Source: Patella vulgata (lineage: Eukaryota; Mollusca; Gastropoda; Patellidae). From it: 64,000 nt of DNA. Location: assembly GCF_932274485.2 (NCBI RefSeq), contig NC_065879.2, positions 16,232,591 through 16,296,590 of the forward strand. The letters run 5' to 3'. Positions 1-21,889 of the stretch are shown piece by piece. The notes under the pieces are model-generated. The model saw only the letters and a program-made list of their open reading frames with translations, did no database searches and was not told the origin of the DNA. A program made the position numbers and the translations under genes. How positions within the stretch are numbered: position 1 is the stretch's first letter; each line of letters begins with the position of its first letter.

Positions 1-249
1 TGGTGTATAGTTTCATTATATCAACAACACCCCCATCCCTTTGCCGAAAGTCTTGTGAACACGAAATAAGCTAGTTTTCGACCGATTCTTTTCAAATTTA
101 ATGTGAAGCATTAGTGGTCACAAGAGAACGAACCCTATCGATGTTCAGTGTCAACGCTACTATATTTTATGAACCCTCTAGATTTTGAGCTTTCCGTTGT
201 GAACGCAATAAAGATTTCTAATGGATCTTTACTTTTTCATATTTGGCTT

Positions 250-810
250 GGGGTCGTCGATACCTATCGATATCTAAAATCCACAAATTTCCGTTCCTGA
301 AACCTTGTGTACGCGATACAGGCTATAGGTTTTATATTGTCGTTGCTCCTGTCCGTCCGGACGTCCGTCCACAATTTGTTTGTAGACACTCTACAGGTCA
401 CAATTTTTTATCCCATTTTGACGAAACTTGAAATATAGGCTCACAGATCTCGGTTCCCGTCGAAACTGGCATGTATCGGACCGTAACTTCATGGATTATG
501 GCCCCTGATTGTACGAAAAATCACGTTTGTTTTTAGCTTGTGACACTCACAACTTTTATCCGATTTAGAAAAACGTTTAAAAGTATCACCGTAAAACCAT
601 TATGATGATTAATTCCGAATTTCGTGAAAATCTGACCGAAATTACCCGACAAAATACCCAAATAGTGCAAAAGTACGGAATATTCGTGCATGTCGGACCG
701 TAACTTCCTGGATTTAAGCCCCTGTTTGTACCAAAAGTCGCATTATGTTTTTAGCTTGTTATCTATCCATCTCTTGCAAAATATGGGCGTATCTTGCCTG
801 GCAGCCGCTG
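250..810. repeat. Dispersed tandem-unit repeat, family T
   Basis: Opens with CCTGTCCGTCCGGACGTCCG, then degenerate sentences built on GGTCACAA, GACCGTAACTTC and TGTACGAAAAATCACG, ending at a GGGCGTATCTTGCCTGGCAG terminus. Same family as 31.6-33.2 and 48.3-49.0 kb. No gene is seen in 1-954. Confidence 0.7.
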
Positions 811-954
811 GTTTTCAATTTAGTTGGAACCAATGGGGTCATAGGAAAATGAGCTCTTGAGATCTGATTTCTTCAAGGATCCAAGTTTTCTTATAAGCCG
901 TAATTGAGACACGGCCGCCGTGTTGGCGCATTCCACGCTTTGCATGGCTTTCTC

Positions 955-1165
955 TCTTCTTAAAAAAATAGAACCTGTATAATTCACTGAAATAAATCTT
1001 GCAGGCATGAAGGTATTGTTGAGTACAATTGGGCACAGGAAACTAATGGCCGTGGTGACTACGTCATGATAATTATATGATGTAACAAATACCATGAAAG
1101 AAATCAAACATACTTGTAGAATACAAAAAAAATTGTTTGTGTTAAGATGGACAGATCTGCCCTGT
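955..1165 (+). pseudogene. Decayed copy of the CUB/SRCR gene's last exon and 3' UTR
   Basis: Plus-strand sequence matches minus-strand 22,810-22,455: the intron end with AATAGAACC..GTATA, the codons for LLS-I, CATGGTGA/CGTGGTGA, TGATGTAACAAA, and TTGTGTTAAGATG. The first part of the exon is gone. It shows that a relative of the gene once lay in the opposite orientation about 20 kb away. Confidence 0.55.
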
Positions 1166-2370
1166 GTTCAGTAGGAGCGAGCTATCTTCATTTCTTGTCA
1201 ATTGAGATTTCTATCACCAGAGTTAAAACTCGTAAGGCAAGAAAAAAAAGGATATTAAAGCACCACTACACTAATCTTGTATGCCTCGGGTGTTGCTGTT
1301 ATATTTGAAATCAAATGAAATAGTTTATTTACACATAGTTGTAGTGTGTGTTACTAAGTCACTGAAATCCGCTAAGGTGGTCAAGGTATCGGACCCGATC
1401 AGAGCGAATGTAACTTAACATTAGGTAACGATTAATAATTGAAGTAAGGCGTGGTTATGAAGGAAGGTTGGTTTGTTTAATTATATATGTAGAGATGTGT
1501 TCCACTATAATGACAAAACACAAGTTTACTATAATGTATAGGTGTTCATTATTATAAGTTGTCGACTGTCATTGTGCAAGGTTCCCACAATGACGACTCG
1601 CACCACGATTGAAATCGTGGAGTCATTGTGGTGACCCTATCATGTCTTATCATATATATTTTGTGGCCAGTTGTAGCAATCGTGTTGATCATATCGAACC
1701 ATATCCAAACGTTTATGCACGTACCGGATCGTGGACTCAATAGGGACAATCCTATCGTAACGTATCACACAGAGGTGGGAACCTAGCATTAAATACCATG
1801 CAAAAAGAGCGAAAGAAAATCCCAGATTATGCAGTGATCAAAGATCTAACTTTAGAATGATTACTTTATTAAAATTTGTCAATCGTAGACCCTACCCATA
1901 TAAGCTGAACAAGGATGCGTATTTGCTTCGTACTTGAAGATTAGTAATAAGCTAGTTATCCCTGTTGGGATCCTTGGAACACTCGAGAAAGAAAACGCAT
2001 AGTTCATTATAAGACCAGCAGTTAGGTCAAATCTTAAAACCAATATAAGCTGCACTTAATCTTGGGGGTTACTTCCTAATTCGTCCGATGCTGGGGCGTT
2101 AGCAGCCTAATAAACAGAGTGCCGTAGCCAATGAAGAAGGCGTTTACAACTAAATATGGTGGTTAAAATGCTTCAACGTTTTCTAACAATTCACCAACGG
2201 AGTGGGTATGATGGTTGTTAAGAAGGAGAATGTCAAAGATAACAAAGTTTCATCAACTACTTAAATGATTTAACCGTAAATAAAACCAATTTGAGCCTGC
2301 TTCGGATTTTAAAACCAATTTAATCAACACAGAGAAAATGACAACAACATCTTCAGCTCCATTTTAATGA
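1166..2370. other. No gene seen
   Basis: AT-rich sequence without a supported gene or repeat family; a homopolymer C run lies near 2,683-2,695 just past the SDR terminal exon. Confidence 0.5.
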
Positions 2371-2376
2371 TTTATT
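2371..2376 (-). promoter_or_regulatory. Polyadenylation signal of the SDR gene
   Basis: AATAAA on the minus strand, 17 nt past the SDR stop codon, giving a very short 3' UTR. Confidence 0.6.
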
Positions 2377-2392
2377 TTGAATCACATTATTT

Positions 2393-11337
<8,945 letters not shown>

Positions 11338-11569
11338 GTTAGTATTCAAAGCTCCTCTATTTTGATTTCTCTATGCTCTAATAATAGAAACATGTTACAC
11401 GGTATAAATATCAAAGCCTCTCTAGTCTTCACAAGGTAATCTGTATTGACTGGATATGTGGCTGGGTATTGCAGTCGAAATCCCTATTCTGATATCTAAT
11501 GTTACAATATGTAATATTTTGTATTTATCGAATACATATTTTACTTTAATAATAAGAAAGGGCAAAATG

Positions 11570-11995
11570 AAGGAAGCGGTGGTCTGCAAATAAAGTAATG
11601 GTGTATGGATCCATAAAGTTTAGCAGAGTTTTCCAGCGTGGTTTCTCCTTGTCAGTAGTGTAGGACGGGGGGGGGGGGGCAGGGACAATGTCTAATCGGA
11701 TAGGACAAAAAACCGAGGCTACGTTTGCGCACATGTGTCTAGTACCAGCGAGAGATGAAATTCAGAATAAAAGTAGGTGCAGAAATGTTGAACGTTAAAT
11801 CCCATTTCATTTCTTTTCTTTTAGTAGTGTAGGACAGGATAGGGGGTAATGACAATGTCTAGTCGTTCGGATAGGACAAAAAACCGAGGGCACATATTTG
11901 CGCACATGTGTCTAGTACCAGCGAGAGATGAAATTGGGAATAAGAGTAGGTGCAGAAAAGTAGAACGTTAAATCCCATTCCATTTCATTTCTTTC
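11570..11995 (+). repeat. SINE family A tail, tandemly doubled
   Basis: GTGTAGGACGGG to GTTAAATCCCATTTCATTTC occurs twice (to 11,815 and again to 11,995) with about 170-bp spacing. Confidence 0.7.
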
Positions 11996-11999
11996 GATT

Positions 12000-13560
12000 C
12001 TCTAAGAAAAACATAATAACTTTTCTAAAAATAATTTCAAAATCTCAGTCACTGATGGTTTACATTCACTCAATAACACCAAATTTTGTGATCAGTTGGT
12101 TCGATATTCGACACCATGCCATTGTGTATACAAATGCGATTAACTTTACATTACATAATGATTTGAGCAGTATACCCTCCATACATACAGTCTACATAAT
12201 CGCCACGGGGCTTCGTTGCAACTTAAATCAGATGTATACAGTTAAGCCATTGTGATAATGGTGTTAAACTTTTCTTAAGGCTATGAGACAATGTGTGATT
12301 TTATTATCATTTGATCAATTGATTTACTTTTACGGAAGCTGTTAGTTACATTACGTTACAATTATGTATATGGAGCCTTTTGTTCCATTGTGACGAGAAG
12401 TGATGATAACGTGCAAATGACCTATATACTGTAGGTCTTTATATATTCGGGGTTGTCTATGTTGCTCAGTTTAGCTATTTTAACAGTTATTTATTAGTAA
12501 TTTGTTGTATATTAAATGTTAAAACTCTAAAGCTTTCAATATATAAGGAGAACAGAATAAATTATAAACGGGTCAGTGTGAAAGCGACTGGTATATGTAT
12601 GTGTTTTATTATACTTTAAGATGTTATTATCATCCGATCAACATTACAGTATTCATCTCAGATATATGATATCAAATCATCGATTATCTTTGAAACAGTG
12701 TTATATTTACTAGTCTGTGATAATTCTTTTAATTTTGAAATAGATAGGATTTCGGGATATCCCAGTGGGAGCTGACGTGCCATAACACTCCATAACATTT
12801 CATTTCAAATCATCATAACCATCGCATATTAAACCATAGTACATAGTGCATTTTAGAAAGGCATACTCTGATCTAAGGACGTACAAAAACAACAGCCAAG
12901 GCAGTTATACATTGTCAGACATTTCAATGTTCTAGTTGTTCATATGGGACAAAAAATCAAGGTCCACCTCTGCAAACGGTTGTAATTCGATGAGGAGTGA
13001 GTAGTATATGGAAAACTTTCTACCCATAGTACAACGCATGGCATATGCTCGTAACAATCCCGATTTGCCGAAAAGTAGGAAGTTAAACCCCATTTCACAT
13101 TTAATAACAGACTACAGCACAATAAAACCATAAACTCCTTAAATGACAAACCGGGTGATCGGAATACGAAAAAAAAAACTATAACATACCTGGTATAGAT
13201 AAACAGCCCTTATCCCGTAAATTGAGCAGTGGTTATTAAATAACGTATTATATCTACACGAGTCGTTATATAGGCTACAGCCCACCTGAGATGACCCACT
13301 CACGTTGTAATATATAACTCTACTTAGCCGACAATATTACAATATTGGCAGTTTTAACTTCCAGAATGTGCATTATTAAAGTAGCTTTTAATTCCATGTA
13401 GCTGTTATCCTTGTTATTGTGTACAGATTTAGTTGCCAGCGTAGCTTTATTTATATTAGGATATATGGACACGATCAACAGTTTAATAGTCACGTGTTAC
13501 CACGCCCCCTTTTGTTACATAGTATCAGTACTGTTGAACCCAAAACAACCTTTCTCAACT
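12000..13560. other. No gene seen
   Basis: AT-rich intergenic DNA. A weak SINE A tail (GTTAAACCCCATTTC) lies near 13,080-13,100. Confidence 0.45.
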
Positions 13561-13561
13561 G

Positions 13562-13803
13562 GCAGTTGGATGGTCGAATGGTTTAACGCGCGTGTACTTT
13601 AAATTACAAGGCCTGTCAAGTGGCGTGATTTCGATTCCCTCCTTGTACGTGACAAAGAGACGGTTCGTCAGTCAAACCTCGTGGGTTTTCTCCGGGTCTT
13701 CCCCCCCCCCCTACTGCTAAAAGACACTACGCGCGAGAGGATTATTCAAAATGAATGGAACCACATATTAGTTGCGAAATGACACTCTCTCTCTATCTCT
13801 TTG
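13562..13803 (+). repeat. SINE family B, near full length
   Basis: GGATGGTCGAATGGTTTAAC head to TTGCGAAATGACACTCTCTC tail. Confidence 0.82.
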
Positions 13804-13888
13804 CTAATAATTTGAGAACAGTATCACATCATGTTTTATTCAAGCACCTACCCTCTCCGAGTAAACCACTTTTCATTTGGTTTTATAT

Positions 13889-13890
<2 letters not shown>

Positions 13891-13924
<34 letters not shown>

Positions 13925-14187
13925 GGTTTAACGTCCACTCGACACAAACTAGGTCATTTCGGGACTAACATATGGTTATTAATTTTATTTCAATAATTCG
14001 CTTGCGCGTAGGGGGTCTTTAGCAGTGGGAGGAAACCTGAGGACCCGGAGAAAACCCTCGAGGTTGGACAGGCGACCCTTCTCCTTGTCACGTACAACCG
14101 GGGATTCGAAACCACGCCAGTCGACTCAATGACAGACTTTATGATACAGCGTGCGCACGCTAACCATTCAGCCATCCAACCCCCCGG
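13891..14187 (-). repeat. SINE family B, full length
   Basis: (AG)n, then GGGGTTTAACGTCCACTCGA, to AACCATTCAGCCATCCAACC. Opposite to the copy just left of it. Confidence 0.88.
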
Positions 14188-14296
14188 TTTTATATAGCAA
14201 GTCGAAACCTGGTGCAAAATCATGTAAATAGGTTAAGAGATTAATTATTAACAAGGACGCTTTATATCTTTACACCTGGAGACGATGATTTATATA

Positions 14297-14503
14297 GAGC
14301 CGCGGTGGCTTAGTGTGTAAGGTTCTGGTCAATATAGCCAGGAAATCGCGGGTTTGATCCCGGTGTAGAAGTTGATGTGCAGGTCAAAGAACCCAGGGAA
14401 CTTGGAACTGGAAATAACAGTAGACTGTACCTCAGCATTCCTGGCACAATTTTCCTTAGCCCGGTTTGTGCAGAAAATTAGGACGTTAAATCCAACTTCA
14501 TCT
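14297..14503 (+). repeat. SINE family A copy, internally deleted
   Basis: Best-kept head: GAGCCGCGGTGGCTTAGTGT (A box) and GCGGGTTTGATCCCGGTG (B box). The middle is missing; the tail is GACGTTAAATCC. Confidence 0.75.
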
Positions 14504-15330
14504 AATTTATATAATTGATCAAATATACATTTTACTGGATGACAAAAAAAAATAAAATAAAGAAACGAACTCACTAAAACGATTCACTAAACATGTGTAG
14601 TTATAGATTGTATTCAAATTAATCGTATATTAACTAGACCGATGACGTCAGTCTGGGTTTACTAATGACGCCATGGCCAATCAGGCACGACGTTTCGAGT
14701 ATAAACAATACACGTTTTCCACTTTATTTCTCTTGTCCATATCTTTTGCAAATAAAACATTGCTTGGATTTTAGTTAGATGAAGTTTTAGCTATTACCGT
14801 CACAGCACAGTACACAATTGTAGTTTTATAGTGTTGATAATACCCTATAGTTTCGAGTTATGTGAATATTTAATGCACTGAATGGAGGTTATTTATGTTT
14901 TTGTGTTTACGGTCACCAGCCTGATCCTCATTACCCATTTCCTGTAAATCGGTATTGTTGTGGTTTTCTACACACATATTCCGAGATTATTAGGTATCAG
15001 TGCGAATCGGGTACTCGGTAATTAAGCTAGAGATGCTTGAAAATAAATAATAAACGTTTTACGGTATTTAACATGACATAACTAAGGCTATATAGAATGC
15101 GCGTATCCAGGTAGGTTACTAAACAATTAATACATTGCATCGGAAAATAATAAAATATGTGAACGGAAACACGCACACACCGACGGGCGGGCAGACGGCA
15201 TGACACGTACACATGAAAATGTGGGTGTTAAAAAACATTATGTTAGTCTAAAATCAACGCGAAGTTGTTGACTATTTCAGATAATATGATAATTTCCGAA
15301 TTATTCATTAATAATTACTTGAAGAAATGA

Positions 15331-15645
15331 GAAATGAAATGAAATAGGATTTTACGTCGCATTGTTCTGTTACGACCGGGCTACCGAAGACTACGAGAGA
15401 ATTATTGCCCGGACAGCGGCGCTACGGCCTACATTTATATCAAATTCCAAATGCCAAGGATTCTCTTACGTCGACGTCAATGTGTACACGGGGCCTTGGT
15501 TTTTCTTCCCATTCATTGTCCCTTGCCGGGCCATCTGTCCTGCAACAATAACAAGGTTAAACATGGCGAACTTTCTCGGCCAACACCGGGATCGAACAGG
15601 ATACGTTCAGGTTAGCGAGCCAACGTCTTACTGCGGCTCCCACAA
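15331..15645 (-). repeat. SINE family A, near full length
   Basis: Starts GAAATGAAATGAAATAGG (tail) and ends with the tRNA-like head GGCTCGCTAACC and B box in complement. Confidence 0.8.
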
Positions 15646-15892
15646 ACGAGAAACTTTAATAGACTTTGATACCTAAAACTAAACAAAACGACCCAAGAAG
15701 TTTTAAAAAACCCGCAACACAAATTTTGTTTGTCGTAAATTGATTAGCTGTATTACAAACAACCAGAATTAGGGCTGAATATGCCTGAAATTTTTCCATA
15801 ATTTTATCTATGTATTCCAAGCTATAATGTGACAAAGGCTGAATAGTGAAAGGTAAATGTAATGGGGTACAAATTACCTTCAAGAAACAATT

Positions 15893-15992
15893 AGGGTTTA
15901 ACGTCCACACGATAAAAGGTCATTCGGGACTATAATGTGATTCAATTTTATTTCAATAATTTCGCTTGTCCGTGGGGTCTTTAGCAGGTCTT
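15893..15992 (-). repeat. SINE family B tail fragment
   Basis: TTAGGGTTTAACGTCCACAC to GGGGTCTTTAGCAGG. Confidence 0.7.
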
Positions 15993-16781
15993 TTTGGCAT
16001 CTTAATGATCCGACAATATTACTAACCCAGAGTTGGAATCCCTTCCAATCATAACCCGAAACACATATTGATTGTTTCTTTTTCTGGACAAGAAAATGCA
16101 ATACAGGCTCATAATCTGGACTCTTTAGAATGGGAAGCAGATTTAGTGTAGCACCCATTTTTTATGATCTTTTGACCAATTATAATGTGTGTATTGTTGT
16201 GTATTGTTATGTGATCGAGGAATGAACCACAAATATTTTGAGTAGTAGATCATTGTTGTAGTTTGGATAATTGTTGATTTATGCAAATTTTTGTTCCCAA
16301 AATTTTTCACCAAAATAATACGCACCTTCACGTCAAAAACATGCAATTTTGGTAGAAACGCACAGGCTGTTACATGTAAGACTGTCATGTTTGGATTCAA
16401 CAGACAATTTCACTTCTGAAATACCTAACCACCCCAAAGCATAAATAAAGTGGTCTGATCTCCTGAACCAAGGGCTAACACTTTCATAAAGTTCTTGACA
16501 TTTGCTGCTGAATGAAATTGTACATGTTTTAGCCATTAATCAACCCATGTGCGTTTTCTTTTACGATTTAGTTTTTACTTTGAGTTAAATATTGATGCAC
16601 TATAATCTATTTAGTGATTAGGGTCAATCAAGGGTTTAATCCGATCCTGAACTGCAGTCTTTACTTTATAAGAATTGTATCGTATTTATTATTTACTGTA
16701 AATAAGTTGCATTCAGTTGTCGGTATCTACAGTTCTGTACATATTTTTTGTCTGTGGATCGTATGATCGTATTTAATATGT

Positions 16782-17360
16782 TTTCTCCTGCTAGGGGATA
16801 CTTTACATTCCATTATTCTATCGTTGTATAGTGATCGTTTTGAATTAAATCCTGAATTATCCTCATTAAAGATGCATGAACCACTTCATATGTGAATCCC
16901 GAATAACTAGGTGAAAAACGAATAACAAACACCTCGTTATTCGTTATTCACCGCTTGAATAACAATCTGGTTTATTTACCGACTATACGTCTACTAATGA
17001 GTTTTCCACTGCTAGGAGATACTTTACAATTCATTATTCTATTGTTGTATAGTGATCGTTTTAAATTAAATCCTGAATTATCTTCATTAAAGATGCCTGA
17101 ACCCCTTCATATGTGAATCCCGAATAACGAGGTGAAAAACGAATAACAAACAGCTCGTTATTCGCTGCTTGAATAACAATGTGGACTGTTTTCGTCTAGA
17201 AGTCGTTTTGCTGTCTTTTATACTACTGGGGGATACTTGACATCCATAATTCTAGTCATGGCTAGCTGTATATTTGATTCACGAATAAAAAGCTGAATAA
17301 CGAATAACAAGGTGGCGTATCCCTCGTTATTCGTTATTCGTTATTGGTGAATAACGATTA
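16782..17360. repeat. Three tandem units with ATTCGTTATTC foldbacks
   Basis: Units of about 217 bp (16,782 and 16,999) share GATACTTTACA, TTGTATAGTGATCGTTTT and CATATGTGAATCCCGAATAA; a third, partial unit starts near 17,225. Each ends with a palindrome of CGAATAAC/GTTATTCG. Confidence 0.8.
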
Positions 17361-17479
17361 ACGAAAAACGACCCAACATCACACTGCCATGATCTTATCA
17401 CTGAATAAATAATTGTTTTATTCCAAAGTCTGACGTTAAAGACGTGAGAACACTCGTCGAAAACGCGGAGTCATATCAT

Positions 17480-17483
<4 letters not shown>

Positions 17484-17512
<29 letters not shown>
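17484..17512. repeat. (TA)n microsatellite
   Basis: Uninterrupted TA run of about 28 bp. Confidence 0.95.
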
Positions 17513-17514
<2 letters not shown>

Positions 17515-17639
17515 CAATCGGGTATTATGATCATTGGTATACGTGTTCTCTATTGTGCATTAATGGTGGACATGAATCAATAATCGATTGTAAATTTAAC
17601 AACTCATTTATATAATATTATATGATATTTATTTCAGTA

Positions 17640-18020
17640 TATTAAAGATGCATTATGTAAAAGCTAAATCTGCTTAATGTAGGTATTTCTGTTTTCCTCA
17701 AATGTTATACAAAATATTAATTAGATATTTTTTTCACGTGACAACCCCATAATTAACTCTCTAGATAATCGGATGGATGTGATTTTGAACGGATTGAAAC
17801 ACGATCGCCATTTAACAATATAATCTTAAAATAGATAACCGAGACTCTATTGTAACAATGGTAGCAATGACAACGAGACTACGCTATTCTTATCAAAACT
17901 TTTAGCATTCATAACTTCATTCAGAATAAAGTCATTAACCTGAATTTTCAACAATTATTCCATTTTTCATTATCCACTTTTAAACTAACATTGTCTGTCT
18001 TTTTCTATAAATATTATATA
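17640..18020 (+). repeat. Dispersed repeat family R, copy 2
   Basis: Shares AAAGCTAAATCTGC, ATTAATTAGATATTT, ATAACCGAGACTC and the following AT-rich end with copies at 10.2, 49.6 and 61.0 kb. Confidence 0.6.
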
Positions 18021-18165
18021 AAGGATCTTTAAATGACAATCAATTGAATAAATACAATGGTTGTGATGCAATATGAAATGGTAATGGAATGTGTTTTTAT
18101 AAGAGATGCATTTAGACGAGCCACCCAACTGAAGGACGACATTGCATCAGAACGTACATGAGATA

Positions 18166-18717
18166 ATGAGTATGAGCTTGTATCATTCCCAACCTTTAGT
18201 AAGATATATTCCATGGTTCACCGTGATTCATCTGATGATGTTTAGTGTTTCATTAAAAGCAGAAATCTTATCGTTGGAAAAGAACACTCCCTTTTACACT
18301 GTTCAGGAATGTGGAAAAGGTCAACGAGAAAGTCTTTTGGGTTCGTGGTTATGCTGATGCTGTTATAGCACTTTTTGAAGATACAGAACAACAATCTAAA
18401 TATGTGTTCGGGTTGCGATTGGCAGGGATTCGAACTCTAAGTCTTTAATATTGGCTGATCATAGAAAGGTCAACGAAACTAAAAATCCGGTACTATTATT
18501 GGAGCCAAACACAGACAAGTTTAAACCCTTCTGGAAAAAATGGGCTACCGATTCTTTTACTTTTGGTGCCGGCAGTCAAGTTGGAGAGGGAGTAAATCTT
18601 CAGTGGCAAGGGTCAGCGAATGTTGCTTCTATTAGATATGTATCTGTCAGAACACTGGATATATATCCTATAGAATATATCCTAGACATATCCTGCAGTA
18701 AGGTTCCTATAATATAA
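18166..18717 (+). pseudogene. Methyltransf_FA-like pseudogene
   Basis: Paralogue of the gene at 52.8-53.4 kb. The start (MSMSLYHSQPLVRYIPWF) and the last 88 codons (MADHRKVNETKNPVLLL to SCSKVPII) stay close to it. Between them the frame shifts just after KNTPF and again near the VFG/IGKD segment, so no single frame covers the domain. Flanking homology runs past both ends, including a SINE-like piece at 18.85-18.92 kb also found beside the intact copy. Confidence 0.75.
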
Positions 18718-19079
18718 CTAACAGTATGGGACCTCAAACATTTTATATATTTATTTATTTTTTAATGTGTTTATTTATTCTCCTTTTAGTGTATCTTTAT
18801 AGTAGAGTATATAAATGTCACCAATGTCTTAGTAGTATGTGTTTCATGTTATGGGGATCACTGTGTTGGCTGAGGAAGTACCTTGTGATTTGGGAACGGT
18901 AGCGTGCAAGACGGAGGAAAATGTAAGCGTATATATAGTTTTCCCCAGACAGTCGTACAAGACCGAGGAAAATTTTAACGTTGTTTCCTCAACCAGTTGT
19001 GCAAGACAGGGGAAAATGATGAAACCACTAATGTTCAGCGAATAAACAAAACAACATTTGCAGAATTATCAGCTTAAAT

Positions 19080-19340
19080 CAGTGGTTCTCAACCTTTTCT
19101 GGCCAACGGCTTACCTTGGAACACATGAGAAAATAGCGGCACACCTGGCTTAATATATATGAAAAATATTTGAATTTTGAAAAATAAAAACATGGCAAGA
19201 CACAGACTAGTCATAGACACAAAGAATGACCCAAACTAAATAAAGAAAAACACAGCTATGTACTTACTTTATTCCAGTATTTCGAATTTCATTTTGGAAG
19301 ATCTCGCGGCACACCTGTGTGCCGAAAAACACTGGTTCAG
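19080..19340 (+). mobile_element. Non-autonomous hAT-type remnant
   Basis: CAGTGGTTCTCAACCTTTTC at the left is the classic hAT (Charlie-like) end. GCGGCACACCTG..GTGCCG and AACACTGGTT mark the decayed right end. No transposase. Confidence 0.65.
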
Positions 19341-19490
19341 AATAACTGGGTTAAATCCATGGAAATATTTTGGGCATATTCCGCCTTAATTTATGTTGTT
19401 TGTAATTTGCTTTTTGGAGTTTTAAAAAGATCTCCGGTAGTTTTGCTTAATGTTAAGTATCAAAGTTTCTTAATTATTCATAATGTGTAC

Positions 19491-19808
19491 GGGAGCCATG
19501 GTTCCGTGTTCGATCCCCGTGTTGACCGGCAAAGTTCAACGGGAAATTTTCTGTCGTGGTTTCCCGAGTTGTGCAGAATGGCGGCGTTTATACATTGGCG
19601 TGCACGTAAACGAACCCCTGAAATTCGATATAAGAGTTGAGCGGGAAAGTTCAGCCTGATATTTTGTCATGGTTCCTTCAGCTGTGAAGCGCGGCGGTAT
19701 AGTAGTTCGTATGGCACGAAAGACCGAGATCGTGTGTACACATTGGCGTGCACGTAAAACAACCCGTGTTCATTAGCCCAGTAGGGCGTTAAACTCCATT
19801 TCATTTCA
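19491..19808 (+). repeat. SINE family A copy
   Basis: GGTTCCGTGTTCGATCCCCG B box, twice-repeated middle (CACATTGGCGTGCACGTAAA), and tail GGGCGTTAAACTCCATTTC. Confidence 0.75.
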
Positions 19809-20134
19809 TAACGTGTAAATACGCTACATCACGCATAGGCAACAGCTTTTCGCATTTTGAGAATAACCTGGGGCGAATTTGGAGATTCATTTTAAGTCGA
19901 AGAAATCAAAAGTTTTATATTACGATATTCAGATGGATATACCTATGGATAATAATTATGTGACGTGATTAATCTAGTGTAACTTGGGTATATCTTAATT
20001 ATCTTAATTACAGAAGCATACTCTTGGTTACCGAAGTATAATACATAAAATTTATGTTTATTAGCTCAATTAGATCTATTTGATCTGACCACACAAAAAC
20101 ATCCGCATGGTAGCAGTGGATGTTGTGTACAAAA

Positions 20135-20292
20135 GTGAAATGGGGCTTAACGCCAGGTCCTCTGTTCTGCACATGGCAAGCGGTAAACACGCCGGAAAAT
20201 CCCGATGAATTTTCTCGGCCAACACAAGGACGGACGACTGGACCTCCATGTTAGCGATCTAATCTCTCACTCACTGAGCCACCGTGGCTTGT
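20135..20292 (-). repeat. SINE family A, partial
   Basis: Tail GAAATGGGGCTTAACG joined to the head region ending GAGCCACCGTGGC; the middle is deleted. Confidence 0.7.
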
Positions 20293-20724
20293 TGTGTAGA
20301 AGTACGTGCCGGAGTCAAGGGTAAAATAAATCAAAGGCTTTTTCGAATATAATGTTCGAAAACTTTTATTATGAGTGTATGCGTGTTCTGCTTGGTCTTT
20401 TGATAACACACTAAAGAATTTGCATGGACGCTGAGGCATTACTAAAATGGACAAATTTCCCGCGAGAATGAACGGGTGCAAAATGTAAAACCCCATGTCC
20501 TATCATTTCATTTCATTATCACGACATGGCAGCCCACAACGTTAGTTGTTGTTTTAATGACATATTGAATAACTGAAATATCTGGCAACACACTTTCAGT
20601 CGCATCCTTTGAGAGGGAGCATCGTCTTGACTAGATTCTTCCTTGAGATAAACACCATTTGAGAGGGACTAACGTCTAGACTAGATTCTTCCTTCACATA
20701 AATACCATTTGTAATCAGTATAAC

Positions 20725-20983
20725 GAAATGCAATGAGCTTAGCGTCCTACTTTTCCGCGCCAACGGGTAGCAACCAGGGAAGCAATGCTACGGCTTGCTC
20801 TTATTTCGATTTCCAACAGTCAAATATCCTTTTACATGCACATCGACGACTAGGTATGGTTTCTTGCCAGGCCCTTTGTTCCGCATTAGTTACAAGGGGT
20901 AAACCGCGATCGAGAATCTCTTGCAACTGTCTCAGCCAGTACCTAGATCCAACTACGTATCGTTTGATCCACCGTGGCTCCCA
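20725..20983 (-). repeat. SINE family A copy
   Basis: GAAATGCAATGAGCTTAGCG to GATCCACCGTGGCTCCC, diverged. Confidence 0.7.
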
Positions 20984-21045
20984 TCAGTGTAGCGTTTCTA
21001 CAGAAGCACAGACGCGTTTGTCAGTATTCTTCCCACTATTTCACT

Positions 21046-21275
21046 GAAATTAAATGGGGCTTAACGTCCTACGTTCCTGATTCGACCGGCTTAATTAAGA
21101 CGGTTATGCGTCATGCAGTATGCTTTGAGGGAAATTTTGCCCGGACAGTGGCGCTACGGCCTACTCTTATTTCGAATTCTTACTGCCAAGGATTCTTTTA
21201 CGTGCACGCCAATGTGTACACGAAACCCGGCTGTTCCGTCCCTCTCGAACGACCCTATCGCGTTCACAATGTCTA
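21046..21275 (-). repeat. SINE family A, 3' part
   Basis: GAAATTAAATGGGGCTTAAC through AACGACCCTATCG. Follows directly on the previous copy. Confidence 0.75.
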
Positions 21276-21390
21276 CATTAAAAGTGTGCGTGTGGTGGTG
21301 GGGGGGGGGGCTCCAGAATAGAATGTCGTAGTATTCTTTTATTTGAGATGCATGACAGGTCCTTGGGCCGGCGTCACCGACTATGGTAAT

Positions 21391-21573
21391 TGAATTGGAT
21401 TGATATGAGGTTTAACGTTCCACTGTGCTGCTCTGACTTGGCAAAAAAGGGACAGTTTGTCCGGAAGGCGGCGCTTAGGTCTTACTTTTCCAGCTGCCAA
21501 GGCGTATGCCCGTCTTCTTTAGACCAGTCGGAGCAGAACAGAAGGACGTTAAACCCCATTTCATTTCACAAAC
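21391..21573. repeat. Two SINE family A tails head-on
   Basis: GAGGTTTAACGTTCCACTGTG on the left and GACGTTAAACCCCATTTCA on the right point towards each other, a palindromic composite. Confidence 0.65.
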
Positions 21574-21889
21574 ACGGTTAATAATGGTATCATTAAGATA
21601 AAAATGTTAAAATTAAATCATGACTTGCTATGATAATCGTTACCCAATTTTATGTTACATTTGCTCTGATCTTTTCCAGAAAACACTGGCCCCTGGACCA
21701 CATTAGCTGATTTCAATGATTACATTAACCACCCTCTCCTGATCGCAAATCCGTGCACCATGACGGATTTCAGTGACCTGATACCCCAACACCCCACCCA
21801 CACACAAACACTGATAATGGAACTAGTCTGATAACTTGACCACCTTAGCGGATTTCATTGATTTGTTACTCACACTGGTAACCGTTACC

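Noticed and set aside
820-1107. 95-codon minus-strand frame
   Set aside because: It runs antisense through the decayed last-exon copy of the CUB/SRCR gene, with no domain.
15362-15676. 104-codon frame
   Set aside because: It is a translation of a SINE family A copy.
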